This document shows, one piece after another, positions 35,624 through 43,866 of a stretch of 64,000 nucleotides of DNA. The position numbers and the translations under genes are program-made. The stretch lies in the NCBI GenBank assembly GCA_025559845.1, contig CP048469.1, forward strand, positions 2,542,001 to 2,606,000, written 5' to 3'. Every line of letters starts with the position of its first letter. Within the stretch, counting starts at the first letter, position 1. The notes beneath the pieces were generated by a model, which was given only the letters and a program-made list of their open reading frames with translations, was not told the origin of the DNA and made no database searches. The DNA is from Agrobacterium tumefaciens. GTDB taxonomy: Bacteria > Pseudomonadota > Alphaproteobacteria > Rhizobiales > Rhizobiaceae.

Positions 35624-37039
35624 ATGGTAGACTACGCCAAGATCAAGCAGGAGCTGGAAGGCATCGCCGTTGAGGACAACCCAGCGCTGGTGAGACAGAA
35701 AAGCCGCGATTTCTACTGGTATTCACCGGTGCTGAAAGCCCAGCTCGACAACGTGATCGGCGACCTCATTGTCACCCCGACAAGCGAGGAGGAGGTGATC
35801 CGCATCCTGAAAGTGGCCTTCGCACATGGCGCACCGGTCACGCCGCGCGGCACGGGAACGGGCAACTACGGTCAAGCCATGCCGCTCTCCGGCGGTATCG
35901 TCCTGAACATGGCGGGCATGAACAAGATCAAGGAAATCAAGCCGGGTCGCGTCATTTGCGAGCCTGGCATCGTGATTGCCGAACTCGACAAGCAGACGAA
36001 AGCGCATTCCGGCCAGGAGCTGCGCTTCCACCCATCTACAAAGCAGACAGCCACGATCGGCGGTTTCATTGCTGGCGGATCGGGTGGCGTTGGCTCGATC
36101 ACCTGGGGTGGGCTGCGCGACCTTGGCAATATCCTGCGCCTGCGGGTCGTGACCATGGAAGCCGAACCACGCGTACTCGATCTCACCGCCTGGGATCTGC
36201 AGAAGGTCAGCCACGCCTATGGCACCAACGGCATCATCACCGAAGTCGAGATGCCGCTTGCCACCGCCTATGACTGGGTGGACGTGATTGTCGGTTACGA
36301 CGACTACATGGACGCGGTAAAATTTGCCGACGCGCTGGCTCATAAGAACGGCATTCTTCTCAAGGAAATCGCGCCGATCGCAGCCCCAATTCCTTTCGAC
36401 TATTTCAATCGCCACAAGCCTTGGCTGAAGGAGGGGCAGTCGGTGGTGGTGCTCATGGTAGCACCGCATTCCATCGAGCCGTTCGTTGCCTTTACCGAAA
36501 GAATGAAGGGCGATATCCGTTTCCGCTCGGACACGGTCGAGAGCATGAAGGGCATTCCGCACGCCTATGAGCTGGCCTGGAACCACACCACGCTACGCGC
36601 CCTGAAGATCGATCCGTCCTGGACCTATCTGCAAGTGCAGTATCCTGGTCCGGATCACGTGGAAAAGGTCCGCAAAATGACTGAGATCTTCGGCGACGAA
36701 GTGATCGGCCATCTGGAGTTCATCAAGTTCGACGGCCACATCCAGTGCTCCGGCCTGCCATTGGTCCGCTACACCACGGAAGAACGCCTGGAAGAGATCA
36801 TTCGCATCCATGAACAGAATGGCTGCCCGATCTTCAATCCGCATCGTTACACGCTGGAAGAAGGCGGCATGAAGCAGACGGACAAGGTGCAGCTTGCCTT
36901 CAAGAAGGAAACTGATCCCAAGGGCCTTCTGAACCCTGGCAAGATGATCGCCTGGGAAAATCCGAACTTTGATTTCAAGGCTGGAACCAATTACCTTTTC
37001 CCGGGACTTTCCGCCTTTGCGGAAGCACAGGAGGCCTGA
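35624..37039 (+). CDS. FAD-linked oxidase (GlcD/VAO-type)
   Basis: A protein of about 471 residues of the PCMH/vanillyl-alcohol-oxidase flavoprotein family. The FAD-binding part has DLIVTPTSEEEVIRILKVAF, TPRGTGTGNYGQAMPLSGGI and STKQTATIGGFIAGGSGGVG, and the end shows PKGLLNPGKMIAW. Such enzymes oxidise hydroxy acids, aldehydes or amines. ATG 35624 is chosen, one base after the previous stop. As part of the LysR-linked operon it probably oxidises a product of the amidohydrolase step. Confidence 0.88.
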   Translation: MVDYAKIKQELEGIAVEDNPALVRQKSRDFYWYSPVLKAQLDNVIGDLIVTPTSEEEVIRILKVAFAHGAPVTPRGTGTGNYGQAMPLSGGIVLNMAGMNKIKEIKPGRVICEPGIVIAELDKQTKAHSGQELRFHPSTKQTATIGGFIAGGSGGVGSITWGGLRDLGNILRLRVVTMEAEPRVLDLTAWDLQKVSHAYGTNGIITEVEMPLATAYDWVDVIVGYDDYMDAVKFADALAHKNGILLKEIAPIAAPIPFDYFNRHKPWLKEGQSVVVLMVAPHSIEPFVAFTERMKGDIRFRSDTVESMKGIPHAYELAWNHTTLRALKIDPSWTYLQVQYPGPDHVEKVRKMTEIFGDEVIGHLEFIKFDGHIQCSGLPLVRYTTEERLEEIIRIHEQNGCPIFNPHRYTLEEGGMKQTDKVQLAFKKETDPKGLLNPGKMIAWENPNFDFKAGTNYLFPGLSAFAEAQEA

Positions 37040-37261
37040 GAAACAGGTAACGGCAACCACATATATTTCTTCCGAAGGTACTCCCGAACCCTCGCTCAAC
37101 AGGCGCGGGTTTCGCACCTGACAAATGGTGGGGTGAACGGCGATGCGAAAAGAGCAAGATGCTCGAACAGCGGATCGTCATTTATCAGGAAAACGGCGCG
37201 GAAAAGTTTTCAACCTCATGCCGGGACGATGTTCGCCCGGCTGATGACATGGAGCTTTGTC

Positions 37262-37843
37262 ATGCGCGTTCTCGTACTGCATTCACACCCGCTGGAAGAG
37301 AGTTATGGGCGGGCGCTTTTTCACCAGACTTGCGAAAGCCTGAAAAAAGCGGGCCACGATGTCGATGCCTGCAATCTCTATGAGGAGCGTTTTGACCCTG
37401 TTCTGTCCGCACACGACCGGCGCGTCTATCATGACGTTCCTCAAAACGCCGATCTGGTGCGGTCCTATTGCGAAAGGCTGCTTGCGGCCGAAGGGCTGGT
37501 GATCTGCACACCGGTCTGGAATTTCGGTTTCCCGGCAATGCTCAAAGGCTATTTCGATCGCGTATGGCTGCCAGGTGTATCCTTTGCGTTGCAGGATGGC
37601 AGGCTGACGCCAACGCTCCGACATATCCGCAAACTCGCAGCTGTCATGACCTATGGCGCCACACCCATGCGCGCCTTTCTGGCCGGCAACCCACCCAAAC
37701 GCATCGTCAAGCGTGTACTTCGCGGGCAGATAAAGCTCGGCGCCCCGGTCAGATTTCTCGCGCACTACGACATGAACAATTGCACCGCCGAGACCCGCTC
37801 TGCCTTCATGGAAAAGGTCAAACGGGAAATGGAGCATTTCTGA
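37262..37843 (+). CDS. Flavodoxin-fold NAD(P)H oxidoreductase (NQO/MdaB-like)
   Basis: A 193-residue flavoprotein: MRVLVLHSHPLEESYGRALF (FMN/FAD phosphate loop), GLVICTPVWNFGFPAMLKGYFDRVWLPG, and VMTYGATPMRAFLAGNPP, all as in the NAD(P)H:quinone oxidoreductase family. Start 37262 has GGAG at 7 nt; an open frame reaches back to 37133 but has no homology. The 222-bp gap after the oxidase gene leaves open whether it belongs to that operon. It could recycle electrons from the pathway or act on quinones. Confidence 0.85.
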   Translation: MRVLVLHSHPLEESYGRALFHQTCESLKKAGHDVDACNLYEERFDPVLSAHDRRVYHDVPQNADLVRSYCERLLAAEGLVICTPVWNFGFPAMLKGYFDRVWLPGVSFALQDGRLTPTLRHIRKLAAVMTYGATPMRAFLAGNPPKRIVKRVLRGQIKLGAPVRFLAHYDMNNCTAETRSAFMEKVKREMEHF

Positions 37844-38041
37844 CGGAGCGGAGGAGACCGCTATCGGGAGCGTGAAAGAAGGCAGATGTAACCTCGCACT
37901 CCACGCTTTCGCCCTTTCCCCGACACAAGGATTTTCAGATGGTTAACAGATCCTCGATGCGCGGCATTTGAATTAACCTTGTCTTAAAACCCCACGTTAA
38001 TCGTTACCAATTTAAAAACGACGGAACGAAAGGGTTCCGTG

Positions 38042-38626
38042 ATGCGTGGCGTATTTGCCGTTGTTCTGCTGATGACTGTTCTGGCTGGCTGCGCGACAGC
38101 GCCGTCCCAGATCACCAATGCCTGTGCAATCTTCGAGCAGCGGAACGGCATCTTCAACAACTGGCAACGAGACGCGAAAGCCGCAGAACGTGAGTTCGGT
38201 GTACCAGTCCCGGTCATGATGGCGACGATTTATACCGAATCCAGCTTCCGGCCTTATGCTCGCCCGCCACGCACCAAGCTTCTTGGCTTCATTCCGTGGA
38301 AACGCCAATCGACAGCCTACGGATACGCACAGGCACTGGATGGTACGTGGGAAGTCTACAAGCGCGAGACGGGACGCTGGTCCGCCAGCCGCACCGATTT
38401 TACCGATGCCATTCACTTTGTCGGCTGGTATCACGCCAAGAGCCGCCGTGAGAACGGCATCGCGCTGAACGATCCCTACAACCTCTACCTCGCCTATTAT
38501 TCCGGTCATGCCGGCTATTCGAAGGGAAGCTGGCGCAATAATTCCGGCGTCCAGAAAGCCGCTCGCCGTTCCGCCAATATGGCGATGCGTTACGAGTCCC
38601 AACTGCAGAAATGCGGCTATCGTTGA
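38042..38626 (+). CDS. Lipoprotein lytic transglycosylase, SLT domain
   Basis: A 194-residue protein. The N-terminus is a lipoprotein signal with lipobox LAGC (cleaved before Cys). The SLT domain shows VPVPVMMATIYTESSF, with catalytic Glu in the TESSF motif, STAYGYAQALDGTWEVYK, and NLYLAYYSGHAGYSKGSW. It should cleave peptidoglycan glycan strands at the outer-membrane inner face. Start ATG 38042 with an AAGGG site; GTG 38039 is adjacent. It is a single gene with hairpins downstream. Confidence 0.9.
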   Translation: MRGVFAVVLLMTVLAGCATAPSQITNACAIFEQRNGIFNNWQRDAKAAEREFGVPVPVMMATIYTESSFRPYARPPRTKLLGFIPWKRQSTAYGYAQALDGTWEVYKRETGRWSASRTDFTDAIHFVGWYHAKSRRENGIALNDPYNLYLAYYSGHAGYSKGSWRNNSGVQKAARRSANMAMRYESQLQKCGYR

Positions 38627-38636
38627 TAGCAGCAGG

Positions 38637-38674
38637 GCGATCGTGTTGTGATCGCGAGGGCGGCTTGCGCCCTC
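38637..38674. repeat. Two adjacent hairpins between convergent genes
   Basis: GCGATC / GATCGC (38637-38655, 7-nt loop) and GAGGGC / GCCCTC (38656-38674, 7-nt loop) abut without a gap. No U tract follows; they may serve as a weak bidirectional terminator for the transglycosylase and RidA genes. Confidence 0.5.
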
Positions 38675-38692
38675 AACGCTACGGCAAATTGA

Positions 38693-39085
38693 TCAAACGA
38701 CCTTGGCGGCCGTAACCTCCACTTCGACCAGAAACTCCGGGCGGGTAAATCCCGACACGATGATCAGCGTGGATACCGGCTTGGGGTCGAGCGTATAACG
38801 ATCACGCACTGCCATATAGGGTGCAAAATCTTCTCGCTTCGTCACAAAACCAGAAATACGGATGACATCCGCAAAGGTCATGTCTGCGTCTTCGAGGATC
38901 GCCTTGATCGCTTCGAAACAAAGTTCGGCCTGAGCCGAGACATCAGCGGGAACGGCATCATCCAGACCAATGCCGAGTTGCCCGGAAGTGACCAGCAGCG
39001 ACGCGCCAGGCGGCACCAGAAGACCATGATTGTAATTGCCGAAGGGCTTGCGCACGGACGGCGGATTGAAAGTCATTTTGCTCAT
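38693..39085 (-). CDS. RidA family protein
   Basis: A 130-residue RidA/YjgF-family protein (GASLLVTSGQLGIGLDDAVP; CFEAIKAILEDADMTFADVI; C-terminal RPEFLVEVEVTAAKVV). The end of the family motif is FLVEVEVTAA rather than the canonical ...VEIEAIA. It is the second RidA-type protein of the window and only distantly similar to the first. It lies 80 bp downstream of the hydrolase gene and runs the same way, so it may be part of the mhq transcript. Confidence 0.85.
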   Translation of the reverse strand: MSKMTFNPPSVRKPFGNYNHGLLVPPGASLLVTSGQLGIGLDDAVPADVSAQAELCFEAIKAILEDADMTFADVIRISGFVTKREDFAPYMAVRDRYTLDPKPVSTLIIVSGFTRPEFLVEVEVTAAKVV

Positions 39086-39165
39086 GAAAAACTACCGGAA
39101 CAGGGGGAGGAACTGTTCCGGCAGTATCGGCAAGGCGGGAGATCGTCGCAAGCCGAATATGAGTG

Positions 39166-39780
39166 TCAGGCCGAATAAGGCGCCACGAAATCGCGGATTG
39201 CGTCGATCTCGTTCGAACGGATCTCATGTCCGCCCGGATGCCAGATCGTTTCAACCGAACCACCCTGCGCTTTCAGATAGGTTTCAAGTGACTTTGTCAG
39301 AGGAACCGGGCAGATCGGATCACGCTCGCCGGCTGTCAGTAGTACCCGACGTGATGGTTTGGCGGCAGCCGGTTTTGGCGCGAACGGGATCAGCGGATGC
39401 ATCAAAACCGCAGCATCGAAGAGATCGGGGTCTTCAATCAGCACATTGGCAAGAATGTTCGCACCATTCGAAAATCCGAGACCGATGACCGGTCCGGCCT
39501 GGTAGTGGTCACGGTTCGCTCTTACGAAATCAGCAAGTTTGGTCGTCGCACGCTGCAGGTCAATCATATCGTAGACGCCCTCTCCGGTTCGCCGGAAAAA
39601 GCGCGCCGCGCCATGTTCGGAAACATCTCCGAGTGGCGAAACAACCGTGGCCTGTGGCAAAAGCCGACTGCCAAAATCGAAAAACTGGTTTTCATCGCCA
39701 CCCGTACCGTGCAGCACGATAAAAAGTGGTTGGCCCGCAGCCCCTGCCCGAGCTTTGTGAAAATAAGTGTCCTGGCCCAT
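39166..39780 (-). CDS. mhqD: Alpha/beta hydrolase, MhqD-like carboxylesterase
   Basis: A 204-residue phospholipase/carboxylesterase-type hydrolase. The nucleophile elbow is GLGFSNGANILANVL, the acid is in TAGERDPICPVP, and His is in WHPGGHEI. The oxyanion segment is FIVLHGTGGDENQFFD. It follows an MhqO-like dioxygenase gene, the pair known as mhqDO in quinone and diamide resistance of Bacillus and in many proteobacteria. Confidence 0.85.
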   Translation of the reverse strand: MGQDTYFHKARAGAAGQPLFIVLHGTGGDENQFFDFGSRLLPQATVVSPLGDVSEHGAARFFRRTGEGVYDMIDLQRATTKLADFVRANRDHYQAGPVIGLGFSNGANILANVLIEDPDLFDAAVLMHPLIPFAPKPAAAKPSRRVLLTAGERDPICPVPLTKSLETYLKAQGGSVETIWHPGGHEIRSNEIDAIRDFVAPYSA

Positions 39781-39846
39781 AAATAATATCCTTCCGTTTC
39801 CCGCCCCGATCGCTCAGGCTTGGCCACCCGTCCAGATGGCGCGCAG

Positions 39847-39868
39847 GCCCTCGGCCTAACCCGAGGGC
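39847..39868. repeat. Hairpin between mhqO-like and mhqD-like genes
   Basis: GCCCTCGG (39847-39854) and CCGAGGGC (39861-39868) are 8-bp perfect arms with a 6-nt loop in the 130-bp gap. There is no U run on the leftward (coding) strand, so it may be a processing or stability element. Confidence 0.55.
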
Positions 39869-39910
39869 GACGGTTTTCGTGTTTGTTTCCAACGATCGAA
39901 AAGCCGGTCC

Positions 39911-40855
39911 TTATGCCTCTTTTTCGTCGCCCAGCGGTTCGAGATGCTCTTCCAGAACGGAACGCAGATGCGCGTGCTGGGTCGGCAACTTCAGTGCTTC
40001 ACCGAGATGGGCCGTGTCTTCGTCACGATCGAAACCCGGCTCGTTCGTTGCCACTTCGAACAACACACCGCCTGGTGTGCGGAAGTAGATGGCCCAGAAG
40101 TAATCGCGATCGATAACAGGCGTGACCTGATACCCCGTGTCCATCAGTGCCTTACGGACCTCGAGTTGCTTTTCGCGATTTTCGACAGCGAAGGCGATGT
40201 GATGCACCGAGCCCGCGCCGAGTTTGGCGCCGGAAATATTCGGCATGGTCTCGATATCGATGAAATCCGCACCATTGCCGCCGGGCATACCAAGACGCAA
40301 CACGCCATCCTGACGATCAACTTCCTGATAACCCATGAACTTCAACAGCTCAGCGGTCGCACCTTCATCGCGCAGTCGAAGCGAGGCACCCTGGAAACCG
40401 CGGATTGCCTGATCTTCTCCGACGCCGTTGCCTGTCCACTGTGGACGCGCATCGTCGCGAACCTCAACAAGGGCAAAACCATCGCCATCAGGACCAGCAA
40501 AATGCAGGCGCCTGTTGCCGAAGGCCTCATCAGCCTTCAAGCCGTCAACACCAGCCTTGGAAAGGCGGTCCTGCCAGTATCCAAGTGAACCCTCGGGAAC
40601 AGAAAACAGCGTGGTACCAACTTCGCCGGTGCCCGGACGTCCGCGAGCGATATGCGGGAACGGGAAATAGGTCATGACCGAGCCCGGCGTGCCGACTTCG
40701 TCACCGTAGTAGAGGTGATAGACATCCGGCGCGTCAAAGTTGACGGTCTTCTTGACCCGGCGAAGGCCAAGCGTATCGGTAAAGAAGCTGTTGTTCTGGC
40801 GCGCACTCGCAGCCATTGACGTGACGTGGTGCAAACCTTTGATCTGGTCAATCAT
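39911..40855 (-). CDS. mhqO: Ring-cleaving dioxygenase, MhqO/MhqA-like
   Basis: A 314-residue glyoxalase/extradiol dioxygenase-fold protein with two vicinal-oxygen-chelate modules. Module 1 begins IKGLHHVTSMAASARQNNSF, module 2 VHHIAFAVENREKQLE, and the metal Glu is in TPGGVLFEVATNEPGF. MhqO-type enzymes cleave hydroquinone-like rings and protect against quinones. It is the first gene of the leftward mhqO-mhqD unit. Two palindromes lie upstream and are candidates for a repressor site. Confidence 0.88.
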   Translation of the reverse strand: MIDQIKGLHHVTSMAASARQNNSFFTDTLGLRRVKKTVNFDAPDVYHLYYGDEVGTPGSVMTYFPFPHIARGRPGTGEVGTTLFSVPEGSLGYWQDRLSKAGVDGLKADEAFGNRRLHFAGPDGDGFALVEVRDDARPQWTGNGVGEDQAIRGFQGASLRLRDEGATAELLKFMGYQEVDRQDGVLRLGMPGGNGADFIDIETMPNISGAKLGAGSVHHIAFAVENREKQLEVRKALMDTGYQVTPVIDRDYFWAIYFRTPGGVLFEVATNEPGFDRDEDTAHLGEALKLPTQHAHLRSVLEEHLEPLGDEKEA

Positions 40856-40926
40856 AATAAACCCCTTTGGCTCACTGGCTCCCGAAACGGAGCCGTCCGT
40901 GTTTCATGAGCCAAAGATGGGGCAAG

Positions 40927-40939
40927 ACGATCGGATCGT
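40927..40939. promoter_or_regulatory. Palindrome upstream of mhqO-like gene (ACGATC-G-GATCGT)
   Basis: Perfect 6-1-6 palindrome, 72 bp upstream of the start; possible operator or -35/-10 flanking site. Confidence 0.4.
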
Positions 40940-40946
40940 ATAGAGA

Positions 40947-40968
40947 GAACAATCCGAACGGATTGTTC
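40947..40968. promoter_or_regulatory. Long palindrome upstream of mhqO-like gene
   Basis: GAACAATCC (40947-40955) and GGATTGTTC (40960-40968), 9-bp perfect arms around GAAC. It is a good candidate for the binding site of a MarR- or LysR-type quinone sensor; no such regulator is encoded nearby. Confidence 0.6.
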
Positions 40969-41012
40969 ACAAAATAGCACCAAGCCGTAGCAGCAGTCTT
41001 GAACGCTGCCGT

Positions 41013-42101
41013 TCAGTGGTCGTCAGACGCACCCATCGTCCAATATCCGACAGACCGCAACGAGGCTTTGGGAATACCGACTTCATCCGTCAGAAATGCT
41101 TTGGCAGCACGTGCTTCGCTTTTTTCGCAGGCAACGAAAACATGCTGACCATCGTGGTTCTCTGCGAAGGCATGGCCGCGCAGAGCCTGCTCGATCAGAC
41201 CCGATGTTCCCGCCGGCTTGCCACGACGATAGAGCCAGGTCCATTCGACGTCGGCAGCGCAGACGACATCCTGACGCTCTGCCTCGTTGTCAATCTCCGC
41301 ATAGACGCTGAGCTTTTTACCAGCCGGCATCTCCGCCGCCATCCGCAACATCACCGGCAGCGCCGTCTCGTCACCAGCAAACACATAACGGTCGGCCTCC
41401 GGGCAAACACCACTGGCACCGATTATGCCGACAACATCGCCTGGTTTCGCCGTCGCACCAAAATGCGCACCCGGCATGTGGTCGCCCTCGTGCATGACGA
41501 AATCGATATGAACTTCACCACCCTCGATATCACCTGATCGGATCGTATAGATACGCCGGGTCAACAGATCATCGCCTTCCGGCCAGATGATTGCTCCGGT
41601 TTGGGAAAGATAAGGCCAGACCGGCGCACGGCCCTGGTCGGGAACCAGAAGCAATCGGACATGCATGCCGCTGGTGACCAGTTTCTCAATGCCGTTTTCG
41701 ACAGACACCACCAGACGACGCATGTTGGGTGTCAGGTTATAGGCGCGTGCAATCTTGCCGACGAAGAGATTGGGCAATTCGCGCTGATCCGCGCCATGGC
41801 CGACCCAACGGAAATCGAGACCTGTCTCGCCGGAAAACTCAACGATATGCTCCGCCACCATGGCCTTTACGGACATCAGCACGTTTTCAGACACGCAGTT
41901 GACCCGCGCCGCAAACCGGCCGCCCTCCGCGCTGAAGCTGCCGTGACCGTATTCCGCCTTGAAACGAACCGTCGCGCCATCGCGGCGCATATCCATATGC
42001 TCGGCGAAATGGTCCTCAAAGGCATTTACGATGGCGAGCGGATCGGCGAGTGCAACAGAGGTTTCAGCGGATAGAAGAGACACGGAAAACAAATCCTTCA
42101 C
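41013..42101 (-). CDS. Siderophore-interacting protein with N-terminal DUF2218
   Basis: A 362-residue protein starting at GTG 42101. About residues 1-95 match DUF2218 (LAIVNAFEDHFAEHMDMRRD; RVNCVSENVLMSVKAMVAEH). The rest is a ViuB-type FAD-binding ferric-siderophore reductase: RAYNLTPNMRRLVVSV, LLTRRIYTIRSGD (FAD), GDVVGIIGASG and FAGDETALPVMLRMAAEMP. It would reduce Fe(III) in imported siderophores in the cytoplasm. It may work with the siderophore importer at 56.8-60.5 kb. Confidence 0.9.
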   Translation of the reverse strand: MKDLFSVSLLSAETSVALADPLAIVNAFEDHFAEHMDMRRDGATVRFKAEYGHGSFSAEGGRFAARVNCVSENVLMSVKAMVAEHIVEFSGETGLDFRWVGHGADQRELPNLFVGKIARAYNLTPNMRRLVVSVENGIEKLVTSGMHVRLLLVPDQGRAPVWPYLSQTGAIIWPEGDDLLTRRIYTIRSGDIEGGEVHIDFVMHEGDHMPGAHFGATAKPGDVVGIIGASGVCPEADRYVFAGDETALPVMLRMAAEMPAGKKLSVYAEIDNEAERQDVVCAADVEWTWLYRRGKPAGTSGLIEQALRGHAFAENHDGQHVFVACEKSEARAAKAFLTDEVGIPKASLRSVGYWTMGASDDH

Positions 42102-42161
42102 TTTGTAGTCCGGTTATCTTTAATGCCGACAACCGCAAAGCGCAAAGAGATTTATGAGCCT

Positions 42162-42875
42162 CTAAAGAAGGTTTTTTTCACCACCTGCCACATCGGGCAA
42201 CTGCCAATCGATCGGCTCACGCCCATGCGACGCAAGAAACTCATTGGCCTTGGAGAAATGGTGATTACCGAAAAAGCCATTATGCGCAGAAAGTGGCGAT
42301 GGATGTGGTGAGCGCAGCACCAGATGCTTCGCCTGATCTACGAAGGCAGCTTTTTTCTGGGCGTAGGAGCCCCACAGAAGGAAAACGACGTGATCACACT
42401 CGTCGTTGACGGCACGGATCACGGCATCCGTGAACTTTTCCCAGCCCTGGCCTTGATGGGACGCGGCGCGAGCCTCTTCAACCGTCAGAACGCTGTTGAG
42501 CAAAAGAACGCCCTGCCTTGCCCAGCTTTCCAGAAAACCGTGACGGACCGGGCGAATACCGAGATCGCTCTGCAGCTCCTTGTAGATATTCACCAGAGAC
42601 GGCGGGATACGGACACCGGGCTGCACCGAGAAACAGAGCCCGTGCGCCTGTCCCTGACCGTGATAGGGGTCCTGCCCGAGTATGACGACCTTGACCTCGT
42701 CAAGCGGCGTGAGATCAAGCGCCCGGAAATATTCCGGGCCTTTGGGAAAGATATGTTTGCCAGCCGTTTTTTCGGCGAGCAGGAAGTCTTTCAGCTTCTG
42801 CATATAGGGGCTGGCAAATTCAGGCGAGAGAACGCGTTTCCAGCTTTCTTCCAGTTTGACGCCTGCTTCTGCCAT
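42162..42875 (-). CDS. ung: Uracil-DNA glycosylase
   Basis: A 237-residue family-1 UDG that removes uracil from DNA. Catalytic water-activating motif [18 protein letters not shown], and the minor-groove loop [13 protein letters not shown]. Length and motif spacing are standard. It starts 15 bp after the glyoxalase gene stop and is probably co-transcribed with it. Confidence 0.96.
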   Translation of the reverse strand: MAEAGVKLEESWKRVLSPEFASPYMQKLKDFLLAEKTAGKHIFPKGPEYFRALDLTPLDEVKVVILGQDPYHGQGQAHGLCFSVQPGVRIPPSLVNIYKELQSDLGIRPVRHGFLESWARQGVLLLNSVLTVEEARAASHQGQGWEKFTDAVIRAVNDECDHVVFLLWGSYAQKKAAFVDQAKHLVLRSPHPSPLSAHNGFFGNHHFSKANEFLASHGREPIDWQLPDVAGGEKNLL

Positions 42876-42890
42876 GAAAGCCCCTCTTAC

Positions 42891-43286
42891 TTACTTGAAC
42901 CGGTTGCCGCGTTGCAGCACTTCAATCTTGTATCCATCCGGATCGCAGATGAAGAAATATTTTGCAAATGGAGCGCCTTTGTAATCGGCCTCGATGATCT
43001 TGCCAGCCGACAGGCCAAGCTCGGTAAAGCGTTGATGCTCGGCTTCCACATCTGCAACGCTGACAGCAAGATGACCGTAACCGTCGCCCAGAGCGTAAGG
43101 CACTTCTCGTCCCTTGTTGACCGTCAGTTCAAGCTCGAAATCGCCCTCGGCATTGCTGAGATAGATGAGAGTGAAATTCTCGAACTCGGCGCGTTCCGCA
43201 ACCTCAAGTCCGAAAGCCTGCCTGTAAAACTCCACCGAACGTTTTTCGTCCAGCACCCGGACCATCGAGTGGATTAGCTTGGCCAT
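42891..43286 (-). CDS. gloA: Glyoxalase I / VOC-family lactoylglutathione lyase
   Basis: A 131-residue single-module VOC protein: IHSMVRVLDEKRSVEFYRQAFGL, GDFELELTVNKGR, GYGHLAVSVADVEA and ICDPDGYKIEVLQR. Metal ligands appear as His7-type, Glu and His/Glu positions of glyoxalase I. It would detoxify methylglyoxal with glutathione. ATG 43286 is chosen for its AAGGA site; the open frame beyond it is not homologous. It lies upstream of ung in the same direction. Confidence 0.85.
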   Translation of the reverse strand: MAKLIHSMVRVLDEKRSVEFYRQAFGLEVAERAEFENFTLIYLSNAEGDFELELTVNKGREVPYALGDGYGHLAVSVADVEAEHQRFTELGLSAGKIIEADYKGAPFAKYFFICDPDGYKIEVLQRGNRFK

Positions 43287-43440
43287 GGTGTTTTCCTTCT
43301 TCTTACCGCGTCGTGGCCGGTTATGCTCCGGACATCGCGGCAACGGGATAAAGACAGAGTGAGGTGCTTTCAACCCTTAAAGACGTCAGGACAGTTGCAT
43401 CCCCGCAGAACGTGATAACGCAAACGTCGCGAAATTCCAC

Positions 43441-43465
43441 TATCATGAGTAGTGCGCTCATGATA
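43441..43465. promoter_or_regulatory. Palindrome TATCATGAG-N7-CTCATGATA
   Basis: Perfect 9-bp arms (43441-43449 and 43457-43465) in the divergent gap between the glyoxalase gene and the DUF454 gene, 13 bp from the latter's start. It probably binds a dimeric regulator; none is encoded beside it. Confidence 0.6.
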
Positions 43466-43477
43466 TCGGCATGACTT

Positions 43478-43840
43478 ATGCGCCTCCTATATCTCTGTCT
43501 TGGCTGGCTTATGGTCGCAACCGGCATCGTCGGCGCGTTTCTTCCCGTTTTGCCGACCACACCCTTTCTGCTGCTTGCCTTGTGGTTCTTTTCGCGCTCC
43601 TCGCCGAAGCTCGAAAGATGGCTGCTCACCCATTCGAAATTCGGCCCGCCATTAAGGCAGTGGAAGGAAAAGGGTGCAATTGCCCGAAAAGCGAAAATTG
43701 CTGCAATATCAGCTATGTCCGTGAGCTATACCGCTTTCTGGTTTTTGAGCGATCCGCCACCGCTGCGTGCCTTACTGGTTGGCGCCGTGATGCTGGGCTC
43801 CGGACTTTTCATCATCACCCGGCCAGACCCGGACGCTTGA
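43478..43840 (+). CDS. YbaN/DUF454 family inner-membrane protein
   Basis: A 120-residue membrane protein (MRLLYLCLGWLMVATGIVGA; VLPTTPFLLLALWFFSRSSP) with the LPTTPF motif typical of DUF454 proteins, followed by HSKFGPPLRQWKEKGAI and two further hydrophobic helices. Function unknown; homologues are often near iron or heme genes. It converges with hmuV, 26 bp away. Confidence 0.85.
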   Translation: MRLLYLCLGWLMVATGIVGAFLPVLPTTPFLLLALWFFSRSSPKLERWLLTHSKFGPPLRQWKEKGAIARKAKIAAISAMSVSYTAFWFLSDPPPLRALLVGAVMLGSGLFIITRPDPDA

Positions 43841-43866
43841 GCGTGCCGCCGGGCGGCAGCACTCCC

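Noticed and set aside
37133..37261. N-terminal extension of the flavodoxin-fold oxidoreductase
   Set aside because: The frame is open, but homology begins at MRVLVLHSHP (37262), which has its own ribosome site.
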